From: Pseudoxanthomonas sp.
Lineage (GTDB): Bacteria; Pseudomonadota; Gammaproteobacteria; Xanthomonadales; Xanthomonadaceae
Reading direction: 5' to 3'
DNA length: 64,000 bases
Assembly (NCBI RefSeq): GCF_002863005.1
Contig: NZ_PKDG01000018.1
Coordinates: forward strand, 124,001-188,000
Shown here piece after piece: positions 25,185-33,049 of the stretch (positions are counted from its first letter, which is position 1; every line of letters begins with the position of its first letter). The position numbers were made by a program, and so were the translations under genes. The notes beneath the pieces are model-generated. The model made no database searches. It saw only the letters and a program-made list of their open reading frames with translations, and was not told the DNA's origin.

Positions 25185-27386
25185 ATGTTCCTGATATCCC
25201 GGGCGACGCCGCGCGCGTCGTGCCTGTCCGTGGCCATTGCCGCGACCCTCTCGCTTTCCCCCTCCGCGCGTGCCGCCGACGCTGTCGTGCTGCCCGATGG
25301 CTCCCGCGTCACCCAGCTCGACACGGTCGAGGTCAAAGGCCACCAGGCCGGCCTCGAGCAGGTCTCCGGCACCGGCACGCGCCTGTCGCTGACGCTGCTG
25401 GAAACCCCGGCGTCGGTCACCGTCATCGACCGTGATGCGCTCGATGCCCGTGGCGTGCGCACCACGCAGGAAGCGCTGGCCGGCATTCCCGGCCTCACCG
25501 TCGCGTCGCCGCCGGGCAATGGCAATGCGGTGACGTACCGCGGTTTCTCCGGCAGCCAGATCACGCAGTTATTCAATGGCATCGACGTGCAGTACGCCAG
25601 CATCGCCGCTCGACCGGTGGATGCGTGGCAATACGAGAGGGTGGAAGCCATCGGCGGTCCGTCGAGCTTCCTGTACGGCGCGGGCGCGGTCGGTGGCACG
25701 ATCAACTACGTCACCCGGCTGGCGCGACTGGACCGCGACGAAGCCGCCGTGCAGGCGTCGTGGGGCTCGTTCCGCGATGGCACGCTGGCGATGGGGGCCA
25801 ACCTTCGCATCGGCGGCGACGATGCGCGCCAGGCGATCCGTGTCGATGCCAGCACGCGTGATGGCGAGAGCTGGATCGACGGTCAGGAGCGCGAGGCATC
25901 GACACTCGCCGCTTCGTGGCTGGCGCAACTGGCGCCGACCCTGCGACACACCCTGGCGGTGGAGGTCCAGCAGGAGGACAGCCATCGTCCATACTGGGGC
26001 ACGCCGGTGCGTCAGCCCGCCACCAGTCGCCTGTCGGTGCTGCCGCAGACCATCGGCCGCAACTACAACGTCGCCGACGGCTACTACGGACAGGACGTGC
26101 GCTGGGCGCGTTCGCTGCTGGAGTGGACGCCTGGCGAGCACGACACCGTGCGCAACACCCTCTATCACTACGACGCGCTGCGAGACTATCGGAACGTCGA
26201 GAGCTACCGCCTGACCGCCGGCAACGACGGCGTGATCCGTTCCGGCACGCTGCTGCAGCGGCACGACCAGCAGGTCTACGGCAACCGGCTGGAATGGAGC
26301 CACGAAGGCGAACTGTTCGGCCTGCCGACGCAATGGGCGACCGGCCTGGACGTCAGCTACAACCGGCAGACGCGCTTCCCGCTTTCGCTCTCGGCCACGG
26401 TGGATACGGTGCCGCTCGATGCGGTCACGCCGGGACGCTTCCTCGATGTATCCGGCACGGCGATCGTCTACACGCCCGACCGCACCAACCGGCTGCACAC
26501 GCAGGCGGTTTACACGGAGAACCTGACCGAACTGACGCCGTCGCTGTCGCTGCTGGCCGGCCTGCGCCATGACCGCATCGTGCTGGACGTGGTGAACCAT
26601 CGCGCGGTCAGTGCGACCAATCCCGCCCGATTCGAGCGCGAATACTCGCCCACCACCGGACGTGTCGCGCTGAACTGGGCCATCACGCCGCAGGCGAGCG
26701 TCTACGCGCAGTACAGCACCGCGGCCGATCCGCCGGCAGGCATCCTCAGCACCGCGAACTTCGCGACGCTACGCGACTTCGACCTGACCACGGGTCGCCA
26801 GGGCGAGATCGGCGCGAAGTTCCAGTCGCGCGATGCGCGGAACTTCGCGACGCTGGCGGCATACCGCATCGTGCGCCGCAACCTCGCCATCACCGATCCC
26901 TCCAATCCGGGGCAGACGCTGCCGGTCGGCCAGCAGTCGTCCCGCGGCATCGAAGCGACCTTCGGCTGGCGGCCGACGGAGGCGCTGAAGGTCGAGGGCA
27001 ACCTGGCCTGGGTGGATGCCACGCTGGATGATTTCTACGAGAACGTTGGCGGCGTACCGGTATCGCGCGCCGGCAATCGCCCCACCAACACGCCCTCGCG
27101 AGTGGGCAACGTGTGGCTGGACTACCGCTTCACGCCACGCTGGTCTGCCGGCGTGGACATGCGTGGCGTGTCGTCGCGCTTTGCCAATGCCGCCAACACG
27201 CTGTCGACCGCAGGCTACGCGACATGGGGTGCGCACGTGGGCTTCCGCTGGAACGACAGTACGGAACTGACCGTGCGTGGCCGCAACCTCGGCGACCGCA
27301 CCCATGTGGTGTACGCGCTGGGCAGCACGATGGCCTACCTGGGCGATCCGCGCAGCTGGGAAGTGGTGCTGCGGAAAACGTTCTGA
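25185..27386 (+). CDS. TonB-dependent siderophore/metal-chelate receptor
   Basis: A 733-residue outer-membrane receptor with a signal peptide ending near ARAADA. The TonB-box region is TQLDTVEVKG, the plug includes LLETPASVTVIDRDALDARGVRTTQEALAGIPGLTV and GGPSSFLYGAGAVGGTINYVTR, and the protein ends in an aromatic residue (VVLRKTF) as usual for beta-barrels. The plug is of the FhuE/FpvA siderophore type, but the upstream DUF2946 and His-rich lipoprotein genes could indicate a copper chelate instead. ATG 25185 is preceded by GGAG (25176-25179); the GTG at 25161 is rejected. No Fur box is evident. Confidence 0.88.
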   Translation: MFLISRATPRASCLSVAIAATLSLSPSARAADAVVLPDGSRVTQLDTVEVKGHQAGLEQVSGTGTRLSLTLLETPASVTVIDRDALDARGVRTTQEALAGIPGLTVASPPGNGNAVTYRGFSGSQITQLFNGIDVQYASIAARPVDAWQYERVEAIGGPSSFLYGAGAVGGTINYVTRLARLDRDEAAVQASWGSFRDGTLAMGANLRIGGDDARQAIRVDASTRDGESWIDGQEREASTLAASWLAQLAPTLRHTLAVEVQQEDSHRPYWGTPVRQPATSRLSVLPQTIGRNYNVADGYYGQDVRWARSLLEWTPGEHDTVRNTLYHYDALRDYRNVESYRLTAGNDGVIRSGTLLQRHDQQVYGNRLEWSHEGELFGLPTQWATGLDVSYNRQTRFPLSLSATVDTVPLDAVTPGRFLDVSGTAIVYTPDRTNRLHTQAVYTENLTELTPSLSLLAGLRHDRIVLDVVNHRAVSATNPARFEREYSPTTGRVALNWAITPQASVYAQYSTAADPPAGILSTANFATLRDFDLTTGRQGEIGAKFQSRDARNFATLAAYRIVRRNLAITDPSNPGQTLPVGQQSSRGIEATFGWRPTEALKVEGNLAWVDATLDDFYENVGGVPVSRAGNRPTNTPSRVGNVWLDYRFTPRWSAGVDMRGVSSRFANAANTLSTAGYATWGAHVGFRWNDSTELTVRGRNLGDRTHVVYALGSTMAYLGDPRSWEVVLRKTF

Positions 27387-27452
27387 GTGCCATGCACGGC
27401 GGCAACACGGAGTTGGGTAAGGTAGCGGCCGGACACTCGGAGGATGCCTGCC

Positions 27453-28139
27453 ATGCGCGGTCTCGACTTCAGTTCATGGCAGGGCCTGCTGACTACCCTG
27501 GCGGGGCTGGCGCTGATCACGGTGATCGGCGTCGGCATCCGCCTGCTGGTGATGCAGACGGTGCAGGAGCGGCGGGCGCGCGAGAATCGGCAGATCAACG
27601 AACGGTTGCGCACGCTGATCGCGGCCTACAAGGTGCTCGGCGGTTCGTTCACCGGGTCGCTGGACGTCGATCCGCGCCACTTGCGCGACCTGCGTGCGCA
27701 GGCGCGCGACGCGGGCGTCGAGCTGGTCGACGACGGCAGCGACCGGTCACGGCGCATCCGTGATGCCGTCGAAGCGGCGCTGTCGGACATCATCCTGCTG
27801 GGCACCGACGAACAGGTGCGGCTGGCCGTGCAGGCGGCCACCGATCTGGCGGCGGGCCGGCCGATCCGCACCGATGCGCTGGTGGTGTCGCTGCGCGACT
27901 TCATCCGCGGCGTGCTGGACCTGGAACCCATCCCGCCCTCGTTGGCGATACCGCGGCAAGGTCCGGCGCGGCCGGTCGCCTCCAAGGGCAAGGGCGAGGG
28001 CGCGAAAGGCGAGGGACGGCAGGGCGGAGGGGGCGGTGCAGGCGGCGCCGGGATGGGCATGGCCGGCATGGGCGCTGGCGCGGGGATGGGCGTGGGGATG
28101 GGCGCGGGCAGCGAACCTGATCGCGAGCTGGCGCCCTGA
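27453..28139 (+). CDS. Membrane-anchored protein of unknown function with Gly/Met-rich tail
   Basis: A 228-residue protein not recognised by family. One transmembrane helix (LLTTLAGLALITVIGVGIRLLVM) is followed by a charged cytoplasmic region with ERRARENRQINERLRTLIAAYKVLGGSFTGSL and an Asp-rich segment that could be a small regulatory domain. The last 50 residues are Gly, Ala and Met rich with repeated GMG units. Two ATGs are possible (27444, 27453); the second has a GGAGG site at proper spacing. It ends three bases from the convergent regA gene. The N-terminal two-thirds looks conserved; the tail is low complexity. Confidence 0.7.
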   Translation: MRGLDFSSWQGLLTTLAGLALITVIGVGIRLLVMQTVQERRARENRQINERLRTLIAAYKVLGGSFTGSLDVDPRHLRDLRAQARDAGVELVDDGSDRSRRIRDAVEAALSDIILLGTDEQVRLAVQAATDLAAGRPIRTDALVVSLRDFIRGVLDLEPIPPSLAIPRQGPARPVASKGKGEGAKGEGRQGGGGGAGGAGMGMAGMGAGAGMGVGMGAGSEPDRELAP

Positions 28140-28142
28140 CGG

Positions 28143-28697
28143 TCATTCGTCGATCCAGCGGCGCTCGGGGCCGGGACGCTTGGCCAGCTTGCGCTGCAGC
28201 GATCGGCGGTGCATGCCCAGCAGCCGTGCGGCGGCGGAGATGTTGCCTTCGGTTTCGGCGAGCGCCTGCTGGATGTGCTCCCACTCCAGCCGACTCAGCG
28301 GGGTCATGGTGTCTTCTGCCGCATCCGCCTCGTCGCCCGGCACGGCGGGGGTCTCCAGCCCCAGCGCACGCAGGATGGTCGGCACGGTGGCCGGCTTGGG
28401 CAGGTAGTCGTCGGCACCGCGCTTGATGGACTCCACCGCGGTGGCGACGCTGGCATAGCCGGTGACGAGCAGGATCTGCATGTCGGCGCGCAGCGCACGC
28501 AAGGGTTCGATCAGGGACAGGCCGGAGTCGGCGCCCAGCTTCAGGTCGACCAGCGCGAAATCCGGCGGACAATCGCGCGCCTTCGCCAGTGCGCTGGCGG
28601 CGTCCAGCGCGATCTCGGTCTCGATGCCCTTGCGCGCCAGGCTGCGTTGCAGGGTGCGCGCATAGAGTTCGTCGTCGTCGACCAGCAGGCCTTTCAT
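28143..28697 (-). CDS. regA: RegA/ActR/PrrA-type redox response regulator
   Basis: A 184-residue two-domain regulator. The receiver has DDDE near the N-terminus, phosphoacceptor Asp in FALVDLKLG, and the Thr/Lys residues in LVTGYASVATAVESIKRGADDYLPKPA. The C-terminal Fis-type helix-turn-helix reads WEHIQQALAETEGNISAAARLLGMHRRSLQRKLAKR, typical of the RegA family. ATG 28697 follows GAGAGG; a start at 28727 would overlap the kinase gene. Genes of this family control energy metabolism in response to redox state. It lies 13 bases downstream of the kinase. Confidence 0.93.
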   Translation of the reverse strand: MKGLLVDDDELYARTLQRSLARKGIETEIALDAASALAKARDCPPDFALVDLKLGADSGLSLIEPLRALRADMQILLVTGYASVATAVESIKRGADDYLPKPATVPTILRALGLETPAVPGDEADAAEDTMTPLSRLEWEHIQQALAETEGNISAAARLLGMHRRSLQRKLAKRPGPERRWIDE

Positions 28698-28710
28698 CGG
28701 ATGCCTCTCA

Positions 28711-29946
28711 TCAGGGAGATTCGTCATTGCCCGCCACCGGCAGGCGGAACTGCACCTGCACGCCTTTAGGCGGCACCGCGCGCATGGTCATGCGTCCACC
28801 CAGTCGCTCGATGGTGGCGTGCGACAGGGCCAGGCCCACGCCCATGCCCTCCGGCTTGCTAGTGCGGAAGAGTTGCTCGGACTGGAACGGCAACGCTTCG
28901 TGGAACCCGTTGCCATAGTCGCGCACGGTGCCGACCAGCTCGTCGCCTTCGCAGCGCAGGTCCAGGTCCACGCGTTGCGAGCCGGCCTGGCGGCTGGCGT
29001 CGGCGGCATTGTTCAATAGCGCCTGCAGCAGGTGACCGGTGGAGGCGTCGGTCGCCAGCCACGGCGGCAGGGCGCCGGTGCGCTGCAGTTCCACCGTCGG
29101 GCGGATCAGTTGCCAGCGCTGCACCACATCGTCCAGGTCGACGCGCTGGCGCACGCCCATGTCGGCCGAGGCGGCGAGTGCGCGCACGCGGTCGCGGCAG
29201 AGGTCGATCAGCTGGCGCATGGTGCCGGCATCCTCGCGGATGTCGGGCTCGCTCGCGTGTTCGCGGATGTCCTCGGTCAGCAGCGTCATCGTCGCCAGCG
29301 GGGTGTTGAGCTCGTGCGCGACGGCGGCGGCGTGTGTGGCCAGCGCGACGATGCCCTCGTTGCGCGCGAAGCGCTCGCGCAGGCGGGCCAGTTCCTGTTC
29401 GCGCAGGCGCAGCGCGGCGACCAGGCGCGTGGAGAAGTACAGCACCACGCCGGCGGAAAGCACGAAGTTCACCGCCATGCCCCAGAGGTGCACGTTGAAG
29501 TTGTTGCCGTGCAGGTGCGGCAGCGGCCGGCCGAAGACCGCGGTCAGGATGTAGCCCAGCAGGCAGGCCACGCCCGTGGCCAGCACCCAGCGCAACGGCA
29601 GGGCCAGCGCGGAGACCGCGATCAGCAGCAGGAACATCGAGCTGAACGGATTGCCGATGCCGCCGCTCCACGCCACCAGCCAGGACAATACGGCCACGTC
29701 GACCAGCATGTGGGCGAAGGCTTCGGCGGCGCGCTCCTCGCCGGGCCGGCGGCTGCGCCAGGTCGCGTAGACGTTGAACAGTCCCAGCGCACCGATCCCG
29801 GCCCACAGCGGCCAGCGCGGCAGATCGATGCCGAGCGGACCGAGCGCCACCAGCACGGTCACCGCCTGGCCCACGATCGCCACCCAGCGCAGGTTGCAGA
29901 GCGTGCGCAGGAACGAGGGCGACAGGGTCAGCAGCGTATTCGGCAT
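28711..29946 (-). CDS. regB: RegB/PrrB-type redox-sensing histidine kinase
   Basis: A 411-residue sensor kinase with about six N-terminal transmembrane helices. The loop GGIGNPF is the quinone-interacting signature of RegB. The H-box is [16 protein letters not shown] with the phosphorylated His, and the ATPase domain has LLNNAADAS (N-box), YGNGF and [11 protein letters not shown] Cys in LIDLCRDRV occupies about the place of the redox-active cysteine of RegB. ATG 29946 is used; a GTG two codons earlier is possible. It forms an operon with regA and is divergent from ispG. Confidence 0.93.
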   Translation of the reverse strand: MPNTLLTLSPSFLRTLCNLRWVAIVGQAVTVLVALGPLGIDLPRWPLWAGIGALGLFNVYATWRSRRPGEERAAEAFAHMLVDVAVLSWLVAWSGGIGNPFSSMFLLLIAVSALALPLRWVLATGVACLLGYILTAVFGRPLPHLHGNNFNVHLWGMAVNFVLSAGVVLYFSTRLVAALRLREQELARLRERFARNEGIVALATHAAAVAHELNTPLATMTLLTEDIREHASEPDIREDAGTMRQLIDLCRDRVRALAASADMGVRQRVDLDDVVQRWQLIRPTVELQRTGALPPWLATDASTGHLLQALLNNAADASRQAGSQRVDLDLRCEGDELVGTVRDYGNGFHEALPFQSEQLFRTSKPEGMGVGLALSHATIERLGGRMTMRAVPPKGVQVQFRLPVAGNDESP

Positions 29947-30030
29947 GGTCACATGCTAGTGCAAGCGCGCGGGCCGGGCCTGCGGCATGGCGTCGCAGGG
30001 GCGTGTACGAGACCCCCGGGCGGCCCACGC

Positions 30031-30042
30031 TACAATGCCGCC
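30031..30042 (+). promoter_or_regulatory. Candidate -10 element of ispG (leaderless transcript predicted)
   Basis: TACAAT at 30031-30036 ends six bases before the ATG at 30043. No good -35 is seen. The spacing matches the desC and DUF2946 genes. Confidence 0.45.
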
Positions 30043-31308
30043 ATGCACGACGCCGTCACCCGCCCCACGCCTCCCACCGACGCCGCGCCCTGGCCGCGCC
30101 GCATCACCCAGGCCGTCCAGATCGGCAATGCCGTCGTCGGCGGTGGCCGCCCGGTGGTGGTGCAGTCGATGACCAACACCGATACGGCCGATGTCGCCGG
30201 CAGCGTGAAGCAGGTCGCCGAACTCTGGCGGGCCGGCTCGGAAATGGTCCGGCTGACCGTCAACAACCCCGAATCCGCCGCCGCCATCCCGCGCATCCGC
30301 GAAAAGCTCGAGATGATGGGCATCTCGGTTCCGCTGATCGGCGACTTCCACTACAACGGCCACCAGCTGCTGGCGGGCGAGCCGGCCTGTGCGGAAGCGT
30401 TGGCCAAGTACCGCATCAACCCGGGCAATGTCGGCTTCGGCAAGAAGAAGGACACCCAGTTCGCCCAGCTGATCGAGTTCGCGATCCGCTACGGCAAGCC
30501 GGTGCGCATCGGCGCCAACTGGGGTTCGCTGGACCAGGCGCTCGCGGCGCAGCTGATGGACGAGAACCACACGCGCGACATCCCGTGGGACGCCGGCCGC
30601 GTACTGCGCGAGGCGCTGATCCGCTCGGCGGTGGATTCGGCCGAACGCGCCGTCGAGATCGGCCTGCCGCGTGATCGCATCGTGCTGTCTGCCAAGGTCA
30701 GCGGCGTGCAGGAGCTGATCGCGGTGTACCGCGACATGGCGGCCCGCACCGATTTCGCGCTGCACCTGGGCCTGACCGAGGCCGGCATCGGCAGCAAGGG
30801 CATCGTGGCGTCGAGCGCCGCGCTGGCCGTGCTGCTCCAGGAAGGCATCGGCGACACCATCCGCATTTCGCTGACGCCGGAACCCGGCCAGTCGCGCACG
30901 CAGGAAGTGATCGTCGCGCAGGAACTGCTGCAGACCACCGGCCTGCGCGCGTTCACGCCCATGGTTACTGCGTGTCCGGGTTGCGGGCGGACCACGTCCG
31001 AATTCTTCCAGGAGCTGGCCAAGGTCGTGCAGGAACATGTGCGCGGCAAGATGCCGGAGTGGAAGGTCACCCATCCCGGCGCCGAGAACATGACCCTCGC
31101 CGTGATGGGCTGCGTGGTGAACGGGCCAGGCGAATCGCGCCACGCCAACATCGGCATTTCTTTGCCAGGCACGGGCGAGGCGCCGGCCGCGCCGGTGTTC
31201 GTCGACGGCGAGAAGAAGGTCACGCTGCGTGGCGAGAACATCGCCCACGAATTCGTCGCCCTGATCGACGATTACGTCGAGGCAAAGTACGCGCGTGCTG
31301 CCGGCTGA
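30043..31308 (+). CDS. ispG: 4-hydroxy-3-methylbut-2-en-1-yl diphosphate synthase IspG (GcpE)
   Basis: A 421-residue 4Fe-4S enzyme of the MEP isoprenoid pathway, converting MEcPP to HMBPP. Motifs are [39 protein letters not shown] and GANWGSL. The cluster cysteines lie in TACPGCGR (CxxC) with a third in [13 protein letters not shown] 30043 gives the correct N-terminus. The PAP2 gene begins inside its last 14 bases, so the two are coupled. Confidence 0.96.
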   Translation: MHDAVTRPTPPTDAAPWPRRITQAVQIGNAVVGGGRPVVVQSMTNTDTADVAGSVKQVAELWRAGSEMVRLTVNNPESAAAIPRIREKLEMMGISVPLIGDFHYNGHQLLAGEPACAEALAKYRINPGNVGFGKKKDTQFAQLIEFAIRYGKPVRIGANWGSLDQALAAQLMDENHTRDIPWDAGRVLREALIRSAVDSAERAVEIGLPRDRIVLSAKVSGVQELIAVYRDMAARTDFALHLGLTEAGIGSKGIVASSAALAVLLQEGIGDTIRISLTPEPGQSRTQEVIVAQELLQTTGLRAFTPMVTACPGCGRTTSEFFQELAKVVQEHVRGKMPEWKVTHPGAENMTLAVMGCVVNGPGESRHANIGISLPGTGEAPAAPVFVDGEKKVTLRGENIAHEFVALIDDYVEAKYARAAG

Positions 31309-31987
31309 CACGCTGGCGAACGGCCGGCGCTTCATCGCCGGGCTGTTTCGCGAACATGGCGGGCGCTTCGTCCTCCTCTTCCTCTGCCTGCTGGCCCCGT
31401 TGTGGCTGTTCGTCGAACTGGCGGACGAAGTCCACGAACTGGAAGCCTTCTACTTCGACGATCCGCTGCTGTGGCGCGCACACGCGATGGCAGGGCCGGC
31501 GCTGGACCGGTTCTTCATTTTCATCTCGGCGATCGGCTACCAGTGGGGCGTGGTGCCGGTCGACATCGCACTGACGGCCGGTCTGCTGATCGCGCGACGC
31601 TGGCGTGAGGCCACCTTCGCCGGCGTGTCGTTCGCAGGTTCGGCGCTGTTGAACATGGCCACGAAGCAGTTCTTCCAGCGCGACCGGCCCACCTTGTGGG
31701 AATCCATCGCGCCCGAGCACACCTTCAGCTTTCCCAGTGGCCACGCGATGGGTTCGGCCACCTTGGCCATGGTGGTCGTGCTGCTGTGCTGGCACACGCG
31801 CTGGCGCTGGGTGGCGGTCGCCCTGGCGGGCAGCTTCGCGGTGCTGGTCGGCGTCTCGCGCATCTACCTGGGCGTGCATTATCCGTCCGACATCCTCGGC
31901 GGATTCGCCGCCGGCATCGCCTGGGTGTCGGGTGTCTACCTGGTGCTGTACCGCATCCGCGAGCGGCCGTGGCAGGTAAAAGGCTAG
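31295..31987 (+). CDS. PAP2-family membrane phosphatase
   Basis: A 230-residue integral membrane protein with five or six hydrophobic segments. The three PAP2 phosphatase motifs are seen as [17 protein letters not shown] and [12 protein letters not shown]. Substrates of the family include phosphatidate and undecaprenyl or isoprenyl diphosphates; linkage to ispG would suit an isoprenoid diphosphate, which is only an inference. GTG 31295 is the start, overlapping ispG by 14 bases. A degraded partial copy of its 3' end lies 294 bases further on. Confidence 0.88.
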   Translation: MLPADTLANGRRFIAGLFREHGGRFVLLFLCLLAPLWLFVELADEVHELEAFYFDDPLLWRAHAMAGPALDRFFIFISAIGYQWGVVPVDIALTAGLLIARRWREATFAGVSFAGSALLNMATKQFFQRDRPTLWESIAPEHTFSFPSGHAMGSATLAMVVVLLCWHTRWRWVAVALAGSFAVLVGVSRIYLGVHYPSDILGGFAAGIAWVSGVYLVLYRIRERPWQVKG

Positions 31988-31996
31988 GGCTCCTGT

Positions 31997-32057
31997 GGGA
32001 GCGACGTAAGTCGCGATGAAGCGATGCCGGTGGTCTCTCGCGACTTACGTCGCTCCC
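31997..32057. repeat. Intergenic hairpin element, copy 1 (20-bp perfect arms)
   Basis: The left arm GGGAGCGACGTAAGTCGCGA (31997-32016) pairs perfectly with 32038-32057 over a 21-base loop. It stands just after the PAP2 stop. No T run follows, so it may act in mRNA stability or as a repeat rather than as a classical terminator. Confidence 0.85.
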
Positions 32058-32076
32058 TCATCCTTCTTCATGCTTT

Positions 32077-32175
32077 TCAAGGCGCGTACGCGCGCTGGCG
32101 CTTATCCTGCAGTCGCTGGTGCAGATTGCTGGTCGCGGATAAGACCGGCGGGGATGGTGGTGCTGGCCATCACTA
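32077..32175 (-). pseudogene. Degraded duplicate of the 3' end of the gene at 32383-32994
   Basis: This stretch aligns with 32383-32480 of the intact gene, starting at the same stop codon, with about 16 substitutions and a one-base insertion by eye. It breaks the frame and has no start, so it is a relic of the tandem duplication. Confidence 0.8.
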
Positions 32176-32293
32176 GCCGTTAGACATCCTTGGCGGCTGG
32201 GACGCCGGCATCGCGTGGGTGTCGGGGGCTATATGGCGCTGTACCGCATTCGCGAGCGGCCGTGGCAGGTCAAAAGGCCAGATTAAAGGCTAG
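32176..32293 (+). pseudogene. Degraded duplicate of the PAP2 gene 3' end
   Basis: This stretch aligns with 31882-31987 of the intact gene (GACATCC, GGCATCGC, GCGAGCGGCCGTGGCAGG landmarks), with several substitutions, a one-base deletion and about 13 extra bases before the duplicated TAG. It cannot encode the PAP2 C-terminus. Confidence 0.8.
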
Positions 32294-32299
32294 GGCTCC

Positions 32300-32366
32300 T
32301 GTGGGAGCGACGTAAGTCGCGATGAAACGATGCCGGTGGTCTCTCGCGACTTACGTCGCTCCCACA
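32300..32366. repeat. Intergenic hairpin element, copy 2 (23-bp perfect arms)
   Basis: Left arm 32300-32322 pairs perfectly with 32344-32366 over a 21-base loop. It is nearly identical to copy 1; outer bases TGTGGGAG/CTCCCACA complete the stem here, whereas copy 1 has lost one outer pair. Confidence 0.88.
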
Positions 32367-32382
32367 TCCTTCTTCATGCTTT

Positions 32383-32994
32383 TCAAGGCGCGTACGCGCG
32401 CTCGCGCTCTTCCTGCAGCCGCTGGCGCAGGTACTGGTCGCGGGTGAGGCCGGCGGGAATCGTGGTGGCGGCCATGACCTCGGCAACGACCTGCGCCTCG
32501 CGTGCCTTGTAGGACTGGAAGCGTGGGTCGTTGGCTTGCTGCGCGGCGAAAGCGGCCATGCGCTGGTCAGCGTGTGAGCGATAGCGGTCGGCGATCACGG
32601 CCACCTCTGCCGCCTGCTGCGCGGGGTCGTCCACGGTCGCCTTGACCAGCGCGGTCCGCAACAGCAGGGCTTCGCCCGCGGACAATCCGGCGGCGGCCTC
32701 GTAGCGGTCGATCTGCCGCTTCAGCGCGTCCGCCCGCTCGCTGCGCTCCACGGCGCGCAGGGAGGCGGCGCGCGCGAAGAAGTCCTTCGCCTCGGCCTCG
32801 AAGCGCTGGCGCTCGCGATAGGCCTGCGCTTGCGGCGTGGCCTGCAGGGTGCCGAGCGCCGGGGAGCGGGCACCTGCGGAACCCGCAGGGGCAGGGGGCG
32901 TCGTCGGCACTCCCCGGGACGCGGCGTGCGTCCACCAGAGCGCGGCGGCGGTGAACACCAGCAGCGGCACCAGCAGTGTCAGCAGTTTCCTCAT
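32383..32994 (-). CDS. Hypothetical signal-anchored helical periplasmic protein
   Basis: A 203-residue protein with an N-terminal signal anchor (LLTLLVPLLVFTAAALWW), a Pro/Ala linker, then an Ala/Arg/Glu-rich, almost wholly helical body with likely coiled coil (YRERQRFEAEAKDFFARAASLRAVERSERADALKRQ). The shape recalls lipase-specific foldases, but the RxxFDYxLSAxGE signature is absent and it is shorter, so no name is given. GAGGAG precedes the ATG. It lies 55 bases downstream of the hydrolase gene on the same strand, suggesting a dedicated partner or folding factor. Confidence 0.75.
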   Translation of the reverse strand: MRKLLTLLVPLLVFTAAALWWTHAASRGVPTTPPAPAGSAGARSPALGTLQATPQAQAYRERQRFEAEAKDFFARAASLRAVERSERADALKRQIDRYEAAAGLSAGEALLLRTALVKATVDDPAQQAAEVAVIADRYRSHADQRMAAFAAQQANDPRFQSYKAREAQVVAEVMAATTIPAGLTRDQYLRQRLQEERERAYAP

Positions 32995-33049
32995 GCGTAC
33001 TCCTCGTGCGCCGGGGCCGTCGCCTCACGACGGCCCTCGGGCGCGGACC

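Larger units (their letters stand above)
31882..32480. repeat. Decayed tandem duplication, unit about 300 bp
   Basis: The 3' end of the PAP2 gene, the intergenic hairpin and the 3' end of the minus-strand gene at 32383 appear twice in tandem, offset by 293-306 bases. In the second unit the PAP2 part is degraded; in the first unit the minus-strand gene part is degraded. About 112 bases around the hairpin differ at only two positions, while the flanking gene-derived parts differ at roughly one base in six and carry indels. Confidence 0.88.

Noticed and set aside
25185-27386. Firm call as a copper receptor (OprC type)
   Set aside because: The neighbourhood suggests metal chelates but the plug looks siderophore-like and no Fur box or copper-specific motif was found.
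31988-32382. A small gene between the PAP2 gene and the minus-strand gene
   Set aside because: The region is a decayed tandem duplication with frameshifts and hairpins; no frame codes for a plausible protein.
32383-32994. Call as a lipase-specific foldase
   Set aside because: The RxxFDYxLSAxGE signature is missing and the protein is about 140 residues too short.
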